From a bacterium (lineage in GTDB: Bacteria > Bacillota > Clostridia > Lachnospirales > Lachnospiraceae), in contig SFRL01000003.1 of NCBI GenBank assembly GCA_004562765.1, positions 62,001 through 126,000 on the forward strand: a stretch of 64,000 nt of DNA, in the 5' to 3' direction. This document shows, piece by piece, positions 33,567 to 42,308 of this stretch. Position 1 is the first letter of the stretch; the number at the start of each line of letters is the position of its first letter. The notes beneath the pieces were generated by a model. The model ran no database searches. It worked only from the letters and a program-made list of their open reading frames with translations, and was not told the DNA's origin. The position numbers and the translations under genes are program-made.

Positions 33567-34613
33567 TTATTTTACATCCTTGTTTCTTTTACGAAGTTCC
33601 TTCTCCAACCGGCTCGTGCGCTCCAGCTCATCGTGCAAAATCTGCCGCTCGTTTTCAAGCTCAATTGTAAACACTTCCAGTTCCGACTTATCCCGGACAT
33701 CCCTCTTAAACTGAAAATGATCCGCATCCACGGCATTTTCGGCACAGACATGAGTCATGACCATACCCAGCGGGGCATAGCGTGAAAGGATCCGGTACTC
33801 GATCAGATCCTTTTTCGCCTGTGACAGTTCATCAAAATAGGGCTTATTGATCGGGTCCTTATACACATTATGAAAATAAACCAGCTTGCAGATCTGAAGC
33901 TGTACTTCTCCCGCGTGATATTCCAGATACTTCGTTGTCAGCATATCTTCCGTGATGTTCACGGACAGCGCCTCCTCCATCATGCGATCTAAATGGGGGC
34001 GTCTTCGCTCCACATCACCGGAGCAGTAATCATTGATAAAACGGATATTCTCCTGTTTACGCAGCCGGTCTTTCTTCCCCTCCGGCTCTCCGTTTTTGTC
34101 CGTGGCAAAGCCCTTCAGAAAATTTCTCATGACGCGCATGTCCACGTCTTTCTCCATATGCACCTCAGGATCGTTTTTAAACAGATCCATTGCGTTATCC
34201 TGCAGCTGCTTGTTCGCCATCAAGGACTGCATCATGTGGAGGCTCACATGATCTGCCGCCGGGGTTATTTCCTTTGCGACGAGATCCAGACGCTTATCTT
34301 CGCGATTCTGCTTAAAGGTCTTTTTGGCAGGCTTCTGGATCTGCGACGGGTTGCCTGATGCTGATTTTTTTGCCTTCGCAAACGAAAACTGGGTATAGGC
34401 GTTCTGAACCAGCTGTTCGTTTTCTTCCACTTGCTGTGTGATCAGGGTCGGCGCATTTTCCTCCTTCTGCTTCTCCTTCGTCTGATCCTCAGGCATTTCC
34501 ATGTTCTTCCGATCTGTGAGATGACTTTGCAGCTGCTGTGTATCCTGTATCATTTTTTCATCCTGCCTCTGCTTCTGCAGAGTGGACAGATCCATGTTCT
34601 GATGTTCGATCAT
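33567..34613 (-). CDS. Unknown helical protein downstream of a GNAT gene
   Basis: A 348-residue protein that I do not recognise. The first 100 residues are Gln/Glu/Lys-rich and probably disordered (LSTLQKQRQDEKMIQDTQQ); the rest is helical with no catalytic motif, ending in a charged coil (ERTSRLEKELRKRNKDVK). The ATG at 34613 follows GAGAGGAGAGGGAAAACT and is 23 bp after the GNAT stop. The disordered N-terminus and style resemble the unknown proteins at 38.6-46.8 kb, but no clear sequence similarity is seen. Confidence 0.5.
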   Translation of the reverse strand: MIEHQNMDLSTLQKQRQDEKMIQDTQQLQSHLTDRKNMEMPEDQTKEKQKEENAPTLITQQVEENEQLVQNAYTQFSFAKAKKSASGNPSQIQKPAKKTFKQNREDKRLDLVAKEITPAADHVSLHMMQSLMANKQLQDNAMDLFKNDPEVHMEKDVDMRVMRNFLKGFATDKNGEPEGKKDRLRKQENIRFINDYCSGDVERRRPHLDRMMEEALSVNITEDMLTTKYLEYHAGEVQLQICKLVYFHNVYKDPINKPYFDELSQAKKDLIEYRILSRYAPLGMVMTHVCAENAVDADHFQFKRDVRDKSELEVFTIELENERQILHDELERTSRLEKELRKRNKDVK

Positions 34614-34635
34614 AGTTTTCCCTCTCCTCTCAGAC

Positions 34636-35517
34636 TTATTTCGGCAGCCAGTGCCGATAGGTAAAAGAAACCTTTTTTGCTCCCGGAGCAAGTCCGCGGA
34701 TCAGTTTTAAAGACTGATTATTTACCGCCTGGACTGCAACGCGCGTCTGCGGCGGATAAAGCTCTGCCGCACGCCCGATCACCGTTTTTAAAAGCGAATA
34801 GAGAACGACCGGACTGGGATCCCCCACCCAGAGTCCGCACAAGGTCAGCACACCGCAGCAGGAATCATCCACTGCCGCGTAGGCCTCCACCCGGCCGTCT
34901 TTTATGAAGGCATGGCTCAGTTCCCGATCCAGCTGCTCACTCAGAAGCGTGCGTTCCGGCAGCGGGCTTCCAAGTGCTATCCCACGCTTTTGCGCAGCCC
35001 GGAGCATATCCTCCGACAGTTTTGAAAAAGGCCGGATCTTTAAGGATTTTCCGGCAGGTCTGGATAACGCCTTCGCCTGTGTCACTTCTTCCAGCGTAAA
35101 GGTATAGATATTTTGCCCTCTGTCATCCTCTGCCACAAAGCCCATGGATGCCAGAAACGGTGCAAGTGACTCCTCTTCCTGTCCCGTCTCCGTAAAACTG
35201 ATCTCCATAGACCAGATATCCGACTCCTCCATGAGCAGTTCTTCCAACTGGCTGATCATCAGTCGAGCACCGCCAAGATGCCGATAATCCGGTGCCACAT
35301 ACAGCGAGATCACCTGAAAGCAGCCGTTCTCCACATAGCCTGCCAGTGCACCACAGGCCACCTCCTCCTGCGCAATTCCAATGGCTGTGACCGGCTCCCC
35401 CCGTTCGATCGCCGCTACCGCATCCGGTAAGAGCAGAGAAGAGAAATATGGCATCTGCTCTTCGCCAATACAGCCCAGCTGCAACGGGGCATCTGAAATT
35501 CGCCTTGTCTGTCCCAT
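34636..35517 (-). CDS. GNAT-family N-acetyltransferase (two-domain)
   Basis: A 293-residue protein. The N-terminal half is a GNAT acyl-CoA domain: ACGALAGYVENGCFQVISLY, then VAPDYRHLGGARLMISQLEE, where the usual Q/RxxGxG/A loop reads RHLGGA. The C-terminal half has a second, degenerate acetyltransferase-like region. The ATG at 35517 is preceded by AGGAGGAAACAAAAA, better than a TTG 30 bp upstream. The substrate cannot be told. Cotranscribed with the unknown gene that follows. Confidence 0.72.
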   Translation of the reverse strand: MGQTRRISDAPLQLGCIGEEQMPYFSSLLLPDAVAAIERGEPVTAIGIAQEEVACGALAGYVENGCFQVISLYVAPDYRHLGGARLMISQLEELLMEESDIWSMEISFTETGQEEESLAPFLASMGFVAEDDRGQNIYTFTLEEVTQAKALSRPAGKSLKIRPFSKLSEDMLRAAQKRGIALGSPLPERTLLSEQLDRELSHAFIKDGRVEAYAAVDDSCCGVLTLCGLWVGDPSPVVLYSLLKTVIGRAAELYPPQTRVAVQAVNNQSLKLIRGLAPGAKKVSFTYRHWLPK

Positions 35518-35566
35518 TTTTTGTTTCCTCCTGATCTGAATCGTCAAGTAATTTCATCAAAATCTC

Positions 35567-35593
35567 GTATCCGTTCCGTACCTTCGCAGATAC
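35567..35593. repeat. Small dispersed palindrome, copy A
   Basis: A 27-bp imperfect palindrome with ends GTATC/GATAC and the core TACCTTC on the plus strand, shared with copies at 40819, 50361 and more distantly 59812. It sits in the gap between the GNAT gene and the beta-helix gene. Confidence 0.5.
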
Positions 35594-35603
35594 ATTCTCT
35601 CTA

Positions 35604-36269
35604 TCATTTCTTTGTTACCACTTCTCCGCGCTTTTTATAAATGCTGTCTGCCGGAACCACGCCCCGCACGCTGGAGAGCGGATAGATATTTGTGTGTCTG
35701 CCGATCACCGTGCCCGGATTTAAGACACTGTTACAGCCGACCTCTACGAAATCTCCCAGCATTGCACCGAATTTCTTGCGTCCGGTGGCGATCTCTTCCG
35801 TGTCATCCTTCACAACAACAAGTGTTTTATCGGATTTCACGTTGGAAGTGATCGATCCCGCTCCCATATGGGATTTATAACCCAAAATGGAATCTCCCAC
35901 ATAATTGTAGTGCGGCACCTGCACGCTGTTAAAAATGATATCGTTTTTGATCTCCGTGGAGTTGCCTACCACCGAGCCTTTTCCGATGATGGCTGATCCG
36001 CGGATAAACGCGCAATGACGGATCTCCGCATCCTCATCAATGATCAGCGGTCCGTTCAGGCAGGCGGTGGGTGCCACCGTAGCTGACTTTGCCACCCAGA
36101 TGTCCGCTCCGCGCTGTTCGTATACTTCCGGATCCAGCGTCGGTCCCAGTTCTTTGATATATGATTTGATGCCGTCTAAGGCCTCCCAGGGATAAGTGAA
36201 CTGCGCCAGATACTCTCCTGCGATGGTCTGTGACAGGTCGTATAATTCTTTGATTTCACATTGTTTCAT
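35604..36269 (-). CDS. Left-handed beta-helix (hexapeptide) nucleotidyl/acyltransferase-like protein
   Basis: A 221-residue protein with an N-terminal helical region and a long series of hexapeptide-type strands (ATVAPTACLNGPLIIDEDAE, AFIRGSAIIGKGSVVGNSTE, NYVGDSILGYKSHMGAGSIT) forming a left-handed beta helix as in the acetyltransferase half of GlmU. The N-terminal pyrophosphorylase domain of GlmU is absent, so annotation as a full GlmU would be wrong. I choose ATG 36269 (AAGGAG 11 bp upstream). The substrate is unknown, probably a sugar nucleotide. Confidence 0.75.
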   Translation of the reverse strand: MKQCEIKELYDLSQTIAGEYLAQFTYPWEALDGIKSYIKELGPTLDPEVYEQRGADIWVAKSATVAPTACLNGPLIIDEDAEIRHCAFIRGSAIIGKGSVVGNSTEIKNDIIFNSVQVPHYNYVGDSILGYKSHMGAGSITSNVKSDKTLVVVKDDTEEIATGRKKFGAMLGDFVEVGCNSVLNPGTVIGRHTNIYPLSSVRGVVPADSIYKKRGEVVTKK

Positions 36270-36300
36270 GATAGATTCTGCTCCTTCTTTCATAATATTT

Positions 36301-36502
36301 AGGCAATTGCGAAACAATTTACGTTATATTTTTGGGTCATGTGAGCACATGTATGGCAGGCACGCTCTCGCTACTTGTCGCTGGCAGTGGTACATAAGTG
36401 ACCAAAATACGGTCACTAAGTACCAGCCGCTCCAAAGTACCTGCCTGATACATTGTGTCTCACATTCCCTGTTCACGTTATGACGGAGTTTCGCAATTAC
36501 CT
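36301..36502. mobile_element. 202-bp palindromic MITE-like element
   Basis: The ends match as terminal inverted repeats over 15 bp with one difference (AGGcAATTGCGAAAC and AGGtAATTGCGAAAC). Inward, ATGTGAG...GGCAGG pairs with its complement, and at the centre TAAGTGACC pairs with GGTCACTAAG, so the whole element can fold into one long imperfect hairpin. It has no coding capacity. Its right end supplies the last two bases before the topB TAG. No target duplication is obvious. Confidence 0.65.
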
Positions 36503-38579
36503 ATGTTTTCTTCTTCATCGGCTTTTTCTTATAATACGGCGCTACTGCGTCGAAATACTGCCGCAGCGCGTACTGGTTGTTGGTTTTCATGACTGCGTCC
36601 GTGCGGGAGCGGATGAAGTTCTCCAGCTTGACCATGTACTCTTCCGGCGTGATGCTGCCCTCCGCCACATAGGTCAGTCCCTTCTCCCAGCTGGCTGTGA
36701 GCTCCGGGTTTAAGAGTGAGCGGATGGAGGCATTCACCACATCAAAGATCATCTCTCCCATCTGTGTGGGTGTGATCACCTGTGTCTTTTTGTTCAGCGC
36801 CAGATACTTGTTCTTCACAAGTTTTGCAATGATCTCCGCACGGGTCGCACTGGTTCCGATGCCGCTGCCCTTGATCTGGGCACGCAGCTCCTCGTCCTCG
36901 ATGAGCTGTCCGGCGTTCTCCATGGCCAGCACCATGGATCCTGATGTATAGCGCTTCGGCGGCGAAGTCTCGCCCTCTTTGATCGTATAACCGGTCACCG
37001 GGATCTGTACACCCTTTTTCAGATTTGCCACCAGTTCAAGCAGATGCGCGTCGGAGATCTCCTGCTCCTCGCCCTCTGCATTGGTCTGTCCATCGTCATC
37101 AGGCTCATTTCCCTGCGCATTTTGCGATGCTTTATCATTTCCGGTATTTTTCTTCTTAAAAAACGAATACTCCATCACCTTGAGGTATCCGGGATCTTTT
37201 AGCACCTTAAATCCGGCAAAAAACTGTTCCTGCCCGATCTGTGTCACCAGACTCACCTTCTGATACACCGCCGGGGGATAAAAGATTGCCAGAAACCTTC
37301 GCACGATCACCTCATACACCTTCATAGACAATTCACTTAGCGATTTCAGCGCTCCCATGCCTTGTCCGGTGGGGATGACCGCATAGTGGTCGGTGATCTG
37401 TTTGTCATTGGTATATCGGGTCTTTGCGATATTTTTGTAGCTGCCACTCTCTAAGATCTCCTCCGCAAACGCCCGGACACCGGGAATATTTTTCAGTCCC
37501 CCGATATTTTTATGGATCTCCTTTGCCACGGCTGTGGACAGCACACGGGCATCGGTTCGGGGATAAGTCACCAGCTTTTTCTCGTATAGTTCCTGCATGA
37601 TCTGCAAGGTCTGATCCGGACTGATCTTGAAAAATTTGGAGCAGATATTCTGAAGCTCCGCCAGATTGAACAACAGCGGTGCATTTTTTGTCTCCTTTTT
37701 CTTCTCCACAGAGACCACCGTCGCCATCTGTGGCTCGATCTGCGCGAGTGTATCGATCAGCGCCTCTGCATCTGCTTTCTCCTTGAAGCCGTTTTCCTTG
37801 TACAACTTCGGTGACTGATAATAGGCGGATCCCTCGACAGCCTTCCACTCGCCGTCAATGCTCGCTCCGTCTAAAGAAAGGGAACCCAGTACCCGGTAAA
37901 AGGGTGTTTTTACGAAGGCGCGGATCTCCCGCTCTCTGCGCACCACCATGCCCAGCACACAGGTCATGACACGGCCCACGGAGATGACCACGTAGCGCTC
38001 ATTCAGATAGTTCGCCACTGCATTTCCATAGCGCAGGGACAGCAGTCGGGAAAAATTGATACCCATCAGATAATCTTCCTTCGCCCGCAGATAGGCGCTG
38101 GCGGAGAGATTGTCATACTCGGACAGATCCTTTGCCTCGCGGATCCCCCGCAGGATCTCCTCCTCGGTCTGGGAATCGATCCAGACACGCTTACGCGTTT
38201 TGTCGTGTACACCCGCCATCTGCTCTACCAGACGGTAGATGTACTCTCCTTCACGTCCGGAGTCCGTACAGACGTAAATACAAGACACGTCCGAACGGTT
38301 TAACAGTCCTGCCACGATCCGGTACTGCTTTGCCGCAGATCCAATGACTTCGTATTTGAACTCCTCCGGGATAAAGGGCAGGGTCGATAACGACCATTTT
38401 TTATATTTTTCATCGTAAGCCTCCGGATAACTCATGGTCACCAGATGCCCCACGCACCAAGTCACGATGGCCTCGTCAGACTCCTGATAGCCGTCGTGGC
38501 GCTTCATATCCAGTTTCAGCGCTTTTGCAAACTCCTGCGCCACACTGGGCTTTTCTGCAATATATAGTGATTTTGACAT
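36501..38579 (-). CDS. topB: DNA topoisomerase III (type IA)
   Basis: A 692-residue type IA topoisomerase that relaxes and decatenates DNA. The Toprim domain has SLYIAEKPSVAQEFAKAL and CTDSGREGEYIYRLVEQ; the active-site tyrosine lies in LVTYPRTDARVL. The TDxGREGE form with Gly at the second acidic position is also found in Bacillus TopB, so it is not a defect. Residues 480-510 form an acidic insert. It is last in an operon behind the DUF234 ATPase and the 730-residue kinase-like gene (17 bp gap), and ends inside a palindromic element. Confidence 0.9.
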   Translation of the reverse strand: MSKSLYIAEKPSVAQEFAKALKLDMKRHDGYQESDEAIVTWCVGHLVTMSYPEAYDEKYKKWSLSTLPFIPEEFKYEVIGSAAKQYRIVAGLLNRSDVSCIYVCTDSGREGEYIYRLVEQMAGVHDKTRKRVWIDSQTEEEILRGIREAKDLSEYDNLSASAYLRAKEDYLMGINFSRLLSLRYGNAVANYLNERYVVISVGRVMTCVLGMVVRREREIRAFVKTPFYRVLGSLSLDGASIDGEWKAVEGSAYYQSPKLYKENGFKEKADAEALIDTLAQIEPQMATVVSVEKKKETKNAPLLFNLAELQNICSKFFKISPDQTLQIMQELYEKKLVTYPRTDARVLSTAVAKEIHKNIGGLKNIPGVRAFAEEILESGSYKNIAKTRYTNDKQITDHYAVIPTGQGMGALKSLSELSMKVYEVIVRRFLAIFYPPAVYQKVSLVTQIGQEQFFAGFKVLKDPGYLKVMEYSFFKKKNTGNDKASQNAQGNEPDDDGQTNAEGEEQEISDAHLLELVANLKKGVQIPVTGYTIKEGETSPPKRYTSGSMVLAMENAGQLIEDEELRAQIKGSGIGTSATRAEIIAKLVKNKYLALNKKTQVITPTQMGEMIFDVVNASIRSLLNPELTASWEKGLTYVAEGSITPEEYMVKLENFIRSRTDAVMKTNNQYALRQYFDAVAPYYKKKPMKKKT

Positions 38580-38596
38580 AGAAATTCCTTATAACT

Positions 38597-40789
38597 TTAT
38601 AACCTTTTTAGGACGATCCTTCCAAAATAGTTTCGATTTGCCCAGTGGTAAGCGTTTTCATCTCCGGTTCCTTGATATAGTGCCTCTTTATTGTACTGCT
38701 CGATCATCGTCTGTCCGGCGTTTGCTGCGATCCAGTCTTTCTCATTCTCAAGGAAACGGCCCTTCAGCTGTTCCTCTTTTGCCTTGCGGATGCCATCCTT
38801 CAAGAGCTTCAGGCGCTTCATGGCTGCTTCTACCTCCGGCTCCGTCAAAAGATCATACAGCACATATTTCAACATCTGCTCGTCCAGCACCTCGATGCGT
38901 CTGGCGAGCTTCGCATCCATAAAGGGAATGACCATCTCCAGACTATTCGGATCAAACACTCTGGCATCCTTGCGATTGTACTCTTTTGCCGAAGCAGCAT
39001 CTACTCCGGTGCCAAAAGCCCCGTCATTATCGATTCCCTGGATACCGAAAACCTTTCCCGTCTTTTCATCCGTACGAAACATCAGATTACCGGTATGGCG
39101 GTCCACCTGTCCGCACAGCATATCCAACACCTGCAGATTCATCATATCCCGCATGAATCCTGCAGAGTATTCACCTTTCTTAAGCTTATCCCCGACTTTA
39201 TTTCGTCCCACGCCCTCTGCCTGATCCATCAGATTTCCTCGAATGGTTTTCCCGGTTGCCTTGTCGTAGATCTCCGCTGACCGGGATCTTGCCACCAGAT
39301 CTCCCACGCCAAGCAGCTCTGCCACACGACTGGTGGCTACATTTCGCCTGCTCATATTCGCTATGCCACCCTCGTCGGCGATGCCAAGCGGCACCAATAG
39401 CTCATTGATGTTCACATACAGCTGTTTGAGTCGCTGCACATAATAATATGCCGCCGGTTTTACCTCCTGTGAAAAATTCATCCGATCCACATCCCTTTGA
39501 TCAGAATCTTCATCAAACCGGCGAAACGCCTGCATATCCTTTTTTGAAAGCTTTGGAAACCGCTTTCGCGTCTCCTCCTCTGCGATCACGCGGTGCGCCT
39601 GATCTCCCTTGTCTTTTACAACATCCAGATCCAGACTGTCTTCCTTTTTAAAATATTTGACCCCGTCGTGATTGCCCTCCTGAGAGCTTAGCTTGACGAT
39701 CTCCGATGCCTGACCACTGGTCGGAGACTCCAGCTTGGAAAAATCATCCACGGTCAACCGCACACTTCTGGCTTTGCCCAGCACCGAGCTCCATGTCTCC
39801 TTCGCCTGCTCCTCCGGTTCCATCCCGCTAAATTCCAGGACTGCTTCCTCGCATCCCAATGCATCCTTCGCTGCAAAGTCCAAAAGCATAAGCACAAGTC
39901 CACGACGCTCCTTTCCCTTTTGGGTACGGGGACTGCGCGCTGTATACTGCCTGCACGCAGCCAGCAGTGTTTGAAACACACTCCGGGCACTATGCAGCAG
40001 TTTGATATTTTTCAGCCTATCATCGGTAAAATCCTGCGTAAGCACATGGCTCGTCTCCTGCAATGCATCCTGTACCTTCTCAAAGGACGACGAATTATTC
40101 CAGCCGAGACCGCCCTTCTCGGAAGCGTCTAACAGATTGCCCCACCTCATAAAGTCGCCTGCCGTGCTTCCCTTTGGATGAGCTGTTTGACCGGTGTCGT
40201 TTTGTACGCCTGCGCCTGCAGTAGCTTCCGTGGGAACGGAAGAGTTCTCATCCACCGGTGCACGATCCAACAGCTGCTTCCATGTGGACTGCTGCCCGAT
40301 GGTATCCGGACGCTCCATCGCAAGCTCCAGCCTGCTCATGTCGGATCTGCACAGACTGAGCAATTCCCTCGCATGCCTTCTGCGTGCTCTACCGCTGATG
40401 GAAATCGCGTTCGTGTGTGTACTTACATACTTCCGCGCCGCATCAGCGATCGCAAGGTACGTTTGCTTCAGATTGCGCCAGCCATCCGCCAGATGCTCGA
40501 CAGAAACCGGCCCATTCAGCTGCGTATCCAGCCTGTCCAGGCCTTCTCGCATGGCAGTATAATCTGCATGATCGTTCGCTTTCCCATATTTCGCCAGATT
40601 CTCCTGCACCTGCCTGCGCAGCGCTGCGCTGCCGGCCTGTACTATCTGCAGGTTGGCAGTATCCGGCGCGGCTTCTATTTCCACGTTTCCTACTATGTTT
40701 CCGCGCGCTTCTCTATCCTGTTCTTCGCCGATCTGGTACTGATCGTCCACGCGAACCTGATCTTCGAATACCTCGACGTTATCATCCAT
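38597..40789 (-). CDS. Kinase-like modular protein (DRHxxN/GIDNDG), candidate eCIS cargo
   Basis: A 730-residue protein related over most of its length to the C-terminal half of the 1504-residue protein upstream. Residues 1-50 are acidic and disordered. Residues 55-175 form a helical module ending QSTWKQLLDRAP, also found in the larger protein. Residues about 360-650 read as a kinase-type fold: KYFKKEDS (379-384, candidate ATP lysine), NMSRRNVATSRVAELLG (478-494), DRHTGN (563-568, catalytic loop) and GIDNDG (585-590, metal site). These match the layout of PI3/4-kinase and HipA-like enzymes. The end NRNYFGRI (718-725) is shared with the larger protein. No signal peptide. A toxin role is inference. 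Confidence 0.6.
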   Translation of the reverse strand: MDDNVEVFEDQVRVDDQYQIGEEQDREARGNIVGNVEIEAAPDTANLQIVQAGSAALRRQVQENLAKYGKANDHADYTAMREGLDRLDTQLNGPVSVEHLADGWRNLKQTYLAIADAARKYVSTHTNAISISGRARRRHARELLSLCRSDMSRLELAMERPDTIGQQSTWKQLLDRAPVDENSSVPTEATAGAGVQNDTGQTAHPKGSTAGDFMRWGNLLDASEKGGLGWNNSSSFEKVQDALQETSHVLTQDFTDDRLKNIKLLHSARSVFQTLLAACRQYTARSPRTQKGKERRGLVLMLLDFAAKDALGCEEAVLEFSGMEPEEQAKETWSSVLGKARSVRLTVDDFSKLESPTSGQASEIVKLSSQEGNHDGVKYFKKEDSLDLDVVKDKGDQAHRVIAEEETRKRFPKLSKKDMQAFRRFDEDSDQRDVDRMNFSQEVKPAAYYYVQRLKQLYVNINELLVPLGIADEGGIANMSRRNVATSRVAELLGVGDLVARSRSAEIYDKATGKTIRGNLMDQAEGVGRNKVGDKLKKGEYSAGFMRDMMNLQVLDMLCGQVDRHTGNLMFRTDEKTGKVFGIQGIDNDGAFGTGVDAASAKEYNRKDARVFDPNSLEMVIPFMDAKLARRIEVLDEQMLKYVLYDLLTEPEVEAAMKRLKLLKDGIRKAKEEQLKGRFLENEKDWIAANAGQTMIEQYNKEALYQGTGDENAYHWANRNYFGRIVLKRL

Positions 40790-40818
40790 TTCCTGTTCCT
40801 CCCCGTTACAACTCCTTA

Positions 40819-40843
40819 TAACTGTTCAGTACCTTCACAGTTA
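40819..40843. repeat. Small dispersed palindrome, copy B
   Basis: A 25-bp palindrome with perfect 7-bp ends TAACTGT/ACAGTTA and the shared TACCTTCACAG core. It overlaps the stop codon of the DUF234 ATPase gene and precedes the 730-residue gene. Confidence 0.55.
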
Positions 40844-42202
40844 CAATTCCTTCATGTCTACCGGGATGAACCGTTCATCGCGATTTGCCAATTCCAACAA
40901 TTCCGGCGCAAACTCCGTCGCTGTAAATAAAAAGATATACTTCGGAGACAGCCTTGCTTTTTTCAGTGTCTGCTCCAGTTCCGCCACATCCTTTGCAGTC
41001 ATCATGGGCTTTGACCAGTTGCAGGAGCCGACAAGGGTGTTTCGCACCGCATCCTGCGCCACGATATCTACCGTTCCCTGCTTACCGATCCATGTGCCCA
41101 GCTTTGCGATCTTGATCGGAAGCTTATCCACGCGGTTCATGAGTTCCATATATTCCACGCACACCTGCACAAAATAGCGGTTCATATACTCGTCGATATC
41201 CGGCGCAATGTAGCTGTCGTAAAACTCCTCCGGCTTTAACAGATAGAGGGCGGACAAATGAGGATACACGAAGCGGAACCAGAAATTGATATAATGATCC
41301 CGGATCTGGTACAGACCCTTCTGAGCGTTCCGATCCCCTCCGGTCTCAAAGGAATCCGCTTTCTCGATCACGTCCATCTCCATGAGATTGCGCAGATAGA
41401 CTGAGATCTTTGCCCTGGAAAATCCGGTCAGATGGTAAAGGTCGTTCAGCTTGCGGTTTCCGGCTGCGATGGCAGAAAGGATCGTCTCATATACCGCCAG
41501 CTCCCGCAGCCGCAGGGAAATATAGCGCTCTGCCTCCTGATGCAGCCAGCCGTAGGGCGACAGGATATTGCGGCAGACATTTGTCCGAAAATCCACCTTT
41601 GGGTTCCAACGGCTCACATAGGAGGACACGCCTCCGATCACGCCGTAGACCTGTACCACCTGTGCCACGGACAGGCTGGGATACGCACGCACCAGATCGA
41701 GGAATGCCAGATCCGAAAGCTTCAAGGTTTCTTTGATCTTCCTTGCGCGCTCGCCAAGACATTCCCCCATCTCCTGTTCCACCCACGCCACATCACTGCT
41801 GGTCAGGATGATCTGCACCGGTCCCGGATAGAGCTTTTTTTCCTTTAATCGGATGATGGAATCCATAAATTCCGGATCTTTTTTTACGATATACTGAAAC
41901 TCATCGATCACCACCACCAGCTTTGAGGCATCACCGCTTTTCACCCGGTTAAAGATCTCGTTATAGGTGCCCTTTATAAGCCTTACATCGTAGGTCTGTT
42001 CCACTTCGGTTGCCATCTGCCGGTACTGCTCCTGCGCGGAAGCCTGTCTGGCGCGATAATAAAAGTGCTTTTTATCCTGTAAATAGACGCGCAGCATCCC
42101 TTCCTTTTCACAGCCGTCCCTGCCGTACAACAGGACGATGCTGTTCCCCTGTGCTCCATAATTTTCCTTCAGACTTCGTATCTGCGCCGCTCTGACAATC
42201 AT
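40841..42202 (-). CDS. Archaeal-type ATPase with DUF234-like C-terminus
   Basis: A 453-residue STAND-like P-loop protein. The P-loop region reads LLYGRDGCEKEGML (about 25-37), a degenerate Walker A lacking the usual GKT/S, while Walker B (LVVVIDEFQYI, about 94-104) is good. A winged-helix part (LNDLYHLTGFSRAKISVYLR) precedes the DUF234-like nuclease-fold region (YIAPDIDEYMNRYFVQVCVE, then GKQGTVDIVAQD). Such proteins are common in Clostridia and archaea and of uncertain role. It heads the operon DUF234 - kinase-like - topB. The ATG follows GGAGAATACAT. Confidence 0.8.
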   Translation of the reverse strand: MIVRAAQIRSLKENYGAQGNSIVLLYGRDGCEKEGMLRVYLQDKKHFYYRARQASAQEQYRQMATEVEQTYDVRLIKGTYNEIFNRVKSGDASKLVVVIDEFQYIVKKDPEFMDSIIRLKEKKLYPGPVQIILTSSDVAWVEQEMGECLGERARKIKETLKLSDLAFLDLVRAYPSLSVAQVVQVYGVIGGVSSYVSRWNPKVDFRTNVCRNILSPYGWLHQEAERYISLRLRELAVYETILSAIAAGNRKLNDLYHLTGFSRAKISVYLRNLMEMDVIEKADSFETGGDRNAQKGLYQIRDHYINFWFRFVYPHLSALYLLKPEEFYDSYIAPDIDEYMNRYFVQVCVEYMELMNRVDKLPIKIAKLGTWIGKQGTVDIVAQDAVRNTLVGSCNWSKPMMTAKDVAELEQTLKKARLSPKYIFLFTATEFAPELLELANRDERFIPVDMKEL

Positions 42203-42223
42203 ATGTATTCTCCTTCATGTTCC

Positions 42224-42265
42224 TATAATAAATGGAAGATCACAATGGACCTCCCATTTATTATA
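42224..42265. promoter_or_regulatory. Perfect 12-bp inverted repeat overlapping a promoter
   Basis: Arms TATAATAAATGG (42224-42235) and CCATTTATTATA (42254-42265) are perfectly complementary around an 18-nt loop. The right arm contains the -10 of the DUF234 operon promoter, so it may be an operator; alternatively it is a weak terminator of the 1504-residue gene, though no T-run follows. Confidence 0.55.
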
Positions 42266-42288
42266 AATTACATTTAACTTCTGCACAA
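42260..42288 (-). promoter_or_regulatory. Promoter of the DUF234 - kinase-like - topB operon
   Basis: On the minus strand TTGTGC (42283-42288), a 17-bp spacer and a perfect TATAAT (42260-42265). It lies inside the right arm of the inverted repeat. Confidence 0.65.
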
Positions 42289-42308
42289 CCGGTATTTTCA
42301 ATACATGA

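Noticed and set aside
37900..38300. Loss of the second Toprim aspartate in topB as an inactivating change
   Set aside because: TDxGREGE is also the form in Bacillus TopB, so it is a family variant.
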